From Sympetrum striolatum (lineage: Eukaryota > Arthropoda > Insecta > Odonata > Libellulidae): DNA of 64,000 nucleotides. The position numbers and the translations under genes were made by a program. The stretch covers positions 101,003,657-101,067,656 of the forward strand of contig OX388343.1 of NCBI GenBank assembly GCA_947579665.1, in the 5' to 3' direction. Below, in pieces: positions 60,571 to 64,000 of the stretch (position 1 is the first letter of the stretch; each line of letters begins with the position of its first letter). The notes below the pieces were generated by a model. It was not told where the DNA came from and did not search any database. It was given only the letters and a program-made list of their open reading frames with translations.

Positions 60571-62640
60571 AGGAAAGGATTGTTTCTTGACCACATGAGA
60601 ACATTGGATCCTGGAACCGGATTGACGAAAATATAAGCTAATTTAGTGGTAGTAAATGCTGTGAATTCTTTATTTCGTAATTAATTTTAGTCTTATCGAT
60701 TTGATGCATTTTGTATATCATTTATAAGTAATTTTTATCATCAATGATTGCTCTCGTGTATTATTTCAGGCTATGCATTCCGGATATTCGGAGGATGAGT
60801 CGGAGAAGATTGTTTATTGACCAAATGAAGAGCATTGGATTCCTGCAACCGATTTGTCGTAAATATAAGCTAATTTAGTGGTAGTAAATGCTGTTAATTC
60901 TTTATTTCGTAATTAATTTTAGTCATATCGATTAGATGCATTTTGTATATCATTTATAAGTTATTTTTATCATCAATGATTGCTATCGTGTATTATTTCA
61001 GGCTATGAATTCCGGATATTCGGAGGATGAGTCGGAAAAGATTGTTTCTTGACCACATGAAGAGCATTGGTTTCCTGAAACCGGATTGACGTAAACATAA
61101 GTTAATTTAGTGGTAGTAAATGCTGTTAATTCTTTATTTCGTAATTAATTTTAGTCTTATCGATTTGATGCATTTTGTATTTCATTTATAAGTTCTTTTT
61201 ATCATCAATGATTGCTCTCGTATATTATTTCAGGCTTTGCATTCCGGATATTCGGAGGATGAGTCGGAGAGGATTGTTTCTTGCCCACATGAGGAGCATT
61301 GGATCCTGGAACCGGATTGACGTAAATATAAGCTAATTTAGTGGTAGTAAATGCTGTGAATTCTTTATTTCGTAATTAATTTTAGTCTTATCGATTTGAT
61401 GCATTTTGTATATCATTTATTAGTTATTTTTATCATCAATGATTACTTTCGTGTATTATTTCAGGCTAAGCATTCCGGATATTTCGAGGATGAGTAGGAA
61501 AGGATTGTTTCTTGACCACATGAAGAGCATTGGATCCTGGAACCGGATTGACGTAAATATAAGCTAATTTAGTGGTAGTAAATGCTGTGAATTCTTTGTT
61601 TCGTAATTAATTTTAGTCTTATCGATTTGATGCATTTTGTATATCATTTATAAGTAATTTTTATCATCAATGATTGCTCTCGTGTATTATTTCAGGCTAT
61701 GCATTCCGGATATTCGGAGGATGAGTCGGAGAAGATTGTTTATTGACCAAATGAAGAGCATTGGGTTCCTGCAACCGATTTGTCGTAAATATAAGCTAAT
61801 TTAGTGGTAGTAAATGCTGTTAATTCTTTATTTCGTAATTAATTTTAGTCTTATCGATTAGATGCATTTTGTATATCATTTATAAGTTATTTTTATCATC
61901 AATGATTGCTATCGTGTATTATTTCAGGCTATGCATTCCGGATATTCGGAGGTCGAGTCGGAGAGGATTGTTTCTTGACCACATGAAGAGCATTGGATCC
62001 TGGAACCGGATTGACGTATATATAAGCTAATTTAGTGGTAGTAAATGCTTTTAATTCTCTATTTCGTAATTAATTTTAGCCTTATCGATCTGATGGATTT
62101 TGTATATCATTTATAAGTTATTTTTATGATCAATGATTGCTCTCGTGTATTATTTCAGGCTAAGCATTCCGTATATTCGGAGGATGAGTCGGAGAGGATT
62201 GTTTCTTGACCACATGAAGAGCATTGGATCCTGGAACCGGATTGACGTAAATATAAGCTTATTTAGTGGTAGTATATGCTGTGAATTCTTTATTTCTTAA
62301 TTAATTTTAGTCTTATCGATTTGATGCATTTTGTATATCATTTATAAATTACTTATATCATCAATGATTGCTTTCGTGTATTATTTCAGGCTAATTATTC
62401 CTGATATTCGGAGGATGAGCCGGAGAAGATTGTTTCTTGACCACATAAAGATCATTGGATTCCTGGAACCGGATTGACGTAAATATAAGCTAATTTAGTC
62501 GTAGTAAATGCTGTTAATTTTTTATTTCGTAATTAATTTTAGTCTTATAAATTTGATGTATTTTGTATATCATTTATAAGTTATTTTTATCATCAATGAT
62601 TGCTCTCGTGTATTATTTCAGGCTATGCATTCCGGATATT
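60571..62640 (+). repeat. 4-monomer tandem duplication (offset about 925 bp) and following monomers
   Basis: GAGTAGGAAAGGATTG occurs at 60,566 and 61,491, and CCTGCAACCGATTTGTCG at 60,842 and 61,768. These markers are four monomers apart, less 2-3 bp. The first copy lacks one base in CCACATGAGAACATTGG, which explains the shift from 925 to 926. After about 61,950 the array switches to GGTCGAGTCGG and CGATCTGATGG monomers. It then passes to monomers with CACATAAAGATCATTGG (62,445) and AGTCTTATAAATTTG, also seen at about 58,045-58,150. Confidence 0.7.
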
Positions 62641-64000
62641 CGGAGGATGAGTCGGAGTAGATTGTTTGTTGAACAAATGAAGAGCATTGGATTACTGGAA
62701 CCGGATAGTCGTAAATATAAGCTTATTTAGTCGTAGTAAATGCTGTTAATTCTTTATTTAGTAATTAATTTTAGTCTTATCGTTTTGATGCATATTGTAT
62801 ATCATTTATAAGTTATTTTTATCATCAATGATTGCTCTCGTGTATTATTTCTTGCTATGCATTCCGGATATTCGGAGGATGAGTCGGAGAATATTGTTTC
62901 TTGACCAAATGAAGAGCATTGGATTCCTGGAACCGGATTGACGTAAATATAAGCTTATTTAGTCGTAGTAAGTGCTGTTAATTCTTTATTTATTAATTAA
63001 TTTTAGTCTTATCTATTTGATGCATATTGTATATCATTTATAAGTTATTTTTATCATCAATGATTTCTCTCGTGTATTATTTCTTGCTATGCATTCCGGA
63101 TATTCGGAGGATGAGTCGGAGAAGATTGTTTCTTGACCAAATGAAGAGCATTGGATTCCTGGAACCGGATTGACGTAAATATAAACTAATTTAGTCGCAG
63201 TAAATGCTGTTAATTCTTTATTTCGTAATTAATTTTAGTCTTAACGATTTGATGCATATTGTATATCATTTATAAGTTTTTTTTATCATAAATGATTGCT
63301 CTCGTGTATTATTTCAGGCTATGCATTCCGGGCTATCAGAGGATGAGTCGGAGAAGATTGTATTTTGACCACATGAAGAGCATTGGATTTCTGGAACCGG
63401 ATTGACGTATATATAAGCTAATTTAGTGGTAGTAAATGCTTTTAATTCTCTATTTCGTAATTAATTTTAGCCTTATCGATCTGATGGATTTTGTATATCA
63501 TTTATAAGTTCTTTTTATCATCAATGATTGCTCTCGTGTATTATATCAGGCTATGCATTCTGGATATTCGGAGGATGAGTCGGAGAAGATTGATTCTTGA
63601 CCATATGAAGAGCGTTGGATTCCTGGAAGCGGATTGACGTAATTATAAGCTAATTTAGTGGTAGTTAATGCTGTAAATTCTTTATTTCGTAATTAATTTC
63701 AGTCTTATCGATTTGATGCATTTTGTATATCATTTATAAGTTTATTTTATCATCAATGATTACTCTCGTGTATTATTTCAGGCTATGCTTTCCGGATATT
63801 CGGAGGATGAGTCGGAGATGATTGTTTCTTGACCACATGAAGAGCATTGGATTCCTGGAACCGGATTGACGTAAATATAAGCTAATTTAGTCGTAGTAAA
63901 TGCTGTTAATTCTTTATTTCGTAATTAATATTAGTCTTATCGATTTGATGCATTTTGTATATCATTTATAAGTTCATTTTATCATCAATGATTGCTCTCG
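62641..64000 (+). repeat. Higher-order block A, copy 3 (cut by window end)
   Basis: Bases 62,651-64,000 follow 208-1,557 monomer by monomer with no net length difference (offset 62,443). They include the GTTGAACAAATG/GTTGACCAAATG first monomer, AGTAAGTGCTG, GTCGCAGTAAATG, CCGGGCTATCAGAGG (63,328) and GAAGCGGATTGACGTAATTATAAG. The right end of the window is therefore the start of the same block that opens the window. Confidence 0.85.

Larger units (their letters stand above)
1..64000 (+). repeat. 232-bp tandem satellite array, head-to-tail, spanning the window
   Basis: The landmark GCTATGCATTCCGG recurs at 179, 411, 643, 875 and 1107, exactly 232 bp apart, and the spacing persists to the right end with changes of one to a few bases. 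All monomers point the same way. About 273 copies fit once the four 143-bp SINE interruptions (body plus one target-site copy) are removed. Neighbouring monomers differ at several to about twenty positions, while copies a whole unit apart (for example 14, 16 or 17 monomers) are nearly identical. That is the signature of higher-order repeat (HOR) organisation, known from centromeric satellites such as human alpha satellite. G+C of the consensus is about 33%. No unique gene sequence interrupts the array. A role at a centromere or in heterochromatin is inference; the sequence alone does not show it. Confidence 0.98.

Noticed and set aside
1..64000. CRISPR array or bacterial repeat region
   Set aside because: Repeats are contiguous 232-bp monomers without unique spacers, and a tRNA-derived SINE with target-site duplications is a eukaryotic feature.
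1..64000. CENP-B box or telomere repeats in the monomer
   Set aside because: No stretch matching the CENP-B box core (TTCG....A..CGGG) was found in the consensus, and no TTAGG or TTAGGG tandem runs occur.

Overview
The whole 64 kb window is one uninterrupted satellite DNA array. A monomer of about 232 bp is repeated head-to-tail, always in the same orientation, roughly 273 times. I see no unique sequence, no convincing protein-coding gene, no rRNA or functional tRNA gene, no CRISPR array and no inversion. The only non-satellite DNA is a 130-bp tRNA-derived SINE, present four times at the same site in the monomer. A long satellite with nested higher-order repeats plus a Pol III-type SINE with target-site duplications means a eukaryotic chromosome. 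An animal is most likely, and the region is probably heterochromatic (pericentromeric, centromeric or subtelomeric). The species cannot be named from this sequence.

Layout. Bases 190-3,000 and 7,609-10,420 are two copies of a roughly 12-monomer block (offset about 7,419 bp). The same block restarts at 62,641 and runs off the right end at a constant offset of 62,443 bp. Bases 3,001-7,608 hold related monomers, mostly of one subtype. Bases 11,611-20,184 are three copies of a 14-monomer unit (3,245, 3,243 and 2,086 bp), the third having lost five monomers. Bases 20,852-28,265 are two copies of a 16-monomer unit (3,707 bp). Bases 28,261-34,870 are two copies of a unit of about 15 monomers that carries the SINE. 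Bases 34,150-39,115 hold shorter duplications (offsets 2,226 and 1,158 bp). Bases 39,116-48,710 are a mosaic of the same subtypes with the fourth SINE copy. Bases 48,711-56,645 are two almost identical copies of a 17-monomer unit (3,943 bp). Bases 56,646-62,640 are a further mosaic that includes a 4-monomer duplication.

The monomer itself is unusual. An 89-bp block with about 47% G+C is flanked by a consensus splice-acceptor-like sequence (TTATTTCAG) and a splice-donor-like sequence (GTAAATATAAG). The other 143 bp are about 24% G+C. In composition and boundary signals each monomer looks like one short exon plus one short intron. This suggests, but does not prove, that the satellite grew from an exon-intron segment of a gene. 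In most copies the block cannot be read as a conserved protein, so I do not call coding sequences.

The array records its own evolution. One SINE insertion was copied along with its host monomers, and empty-site monomers survive elsewhere in the window. Unequal exchange changed units by whole monomers. At least two short tracts look like gene conversion between non-neighbouring monomers.
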